Assembly (NCBI GenBank): GCA_937936805.1
Contig: CALDDP010000110.1
Span: 1 to 46,034 of the forward strand
Reading direction: 5' to 3'
DNA: 46,034 nt
From: an uncultured Gammaproteobacteria bacterium
GTDB lineage: Bacteria; Pseudomonadota; Gammaproteobacteria; GCA-001735895
Below the pieces are notes generated by a model. That model made no database searches, was not told the origin of the DNA, and was given only the letters and a program-made list of their open reading frames with translations. Position numbers and translations under genes: made by a program. This document shows, in pieces, positions 45,696 to 46,034 of the stretch (its first letter is position 1; every line of letters begins with the position of its first letter).

Positions 45696-46034
45696 ATGTC
45701 AGACGAAAGACGACGCTACTACCGCATCGAGGACGAAGTCTACCTCGCACTGCGACTTATTGCAGCCACAGAAATTGACGATTGTGTCGAGGATTTCTGG
45801 GTCAACGAGCACGCGTTTTCAATGCGCAACAACTATAATTTCCAGATCGAGCAGCATATCTCCGACCGCCATATAATCGCAAAGAAAATGCCTGAACTGG
45901 CGCGCTATCTTGGTGTACTGGAAAAGCAGATCGATCGCATTACTGAAAAACTCATCGATGACCAGAACGATGCAAGCATGATACAAAAAGCCGTAAATCT
46001 CAGCGCCCAGGGCATTTCCTACAACGCCGACCAA
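45696..46034 (+). CDS. PilZ-domain-like protein (5' part, cut by window edge)
   Basis: An open frame of 113 codons reaching the end of the window. It starts MSDERRRYYRIEDEVYLALR, an opening like those of PilZ-type c-di-GMP proteins (RR...YRI). A helical stretch follows, then AVNLSAQGISYNADQ, which matches the NLSxxGIS strand of the PilZ fold. It is directly after pomB, which suggests c-di-GMP control of motility. The 3' end is missing, so the family is only likely. Confidence 0.65.
   Translation, partial: MSDERRRYYRIEDEVYLALRLIAATEIDDCVEDFWVNEHAFSMRNNYNFQIEQHISDRHIIAKKMPELARYLGVLEKQIDRITEKLIDDQNDASMIQKAVNLSAQGISYNADQ

Noticed and set aside
1..46034. CRISPR arrays, tRNA genes, prophage and integrases
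   Set aside because: No repeat-spacer pattern, tRNA arms or recombinase motifs were seen on either strand.

Overview
The window reads as a chromosome segment of a gammaproteobacterium, probably a motile marine-type lineage. No plasmid, phage or CRISPR signal is visible. The 16S leader, the MetG/Mrp and Rnf/Nth neighbourhoods and a PomAB-type (sodium) flagellar stator support this. The block tyrS - M23 peptidase - anmK - erpA - bactofilin - DUF6776 - argC - hemJ, with 16S rRNA downstream of tyrS, matches the order I recall from Pseudomonas. The genus cannot be fixed from the sequence alone.

Layout. (1) 1-603: 5' end of a 16S rRNA gene on the minus strand, its leader with boxB/boxA/boxC antitermination signals, and two tandem near-identical promoters. 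(2) 604-8706: tyrS, cell-wall genes (OapA/LysM-M23 endopeptidase and AnmK, overlapping), an outer-membrane protein, ErpA, bactofilin, a DUF6776 coiled-coil membrane protein, ArgC and HemJ. (3) 8816-12937: nitrogen PTS enzyme I (ptsP) with rppH, a HAD phosphatase and dCTP deaminase. (4) 13067-18315: a hybrid histidine kinase, then a LysR regulator divergent from doxX-azoR-pirin, with a striking dyad operator between them. (5) 18316-20048: a small accessory patch holding a GFA-domain protein, a secreted cysteine-containing protein translationally coupled to a Rap1a/Tai-like immunity protein, and a 73-bp REP-like palindrome. (6) 20049-25525: mrp/apbC divergent from metG, then an exported trypsin-like protease overlapping an FHA-domain membrane protein. 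(7) 25610-31681: the complete rnfABCDGE operon with nth and a DUF1841 gene. (8) 31746-39541: leuB-family dehydrogenase, AruI-like TPP enzyme, an unusual ClC protein, nadC, a Na/Pi cotransporter with no ordinary start codon, and a frameshifted DUF4019 gene. (9) 39787-43858: a beta-sandwich protein, murU-amgK, and mazG-tetR-HEXXH protein. (10) 43859-46034: a sigma-28 promoter, pomAB, and a PilZ-like gene cut by the window edge.

How the genes work together. AnmK and AmgK/MurU cover two branches of peptidoglycan amino-sugar recycling, with an M23 endopeptidase and a bactofilin for wall shape. Rnf couples ferredoxin/NADH redox to an ion gradient and the PomAB-type stator probably uses the sodium gradient. 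LysR-doxX-azoR-pirin looks like a quinone or electrophile stress unit. The least explained parts are the protease/FHA membrane pair, the coupled secreted-protein/Rap1a pair, the ClC protein lacking both key glutamates, and the AUC-like start of the phosphate transporter.
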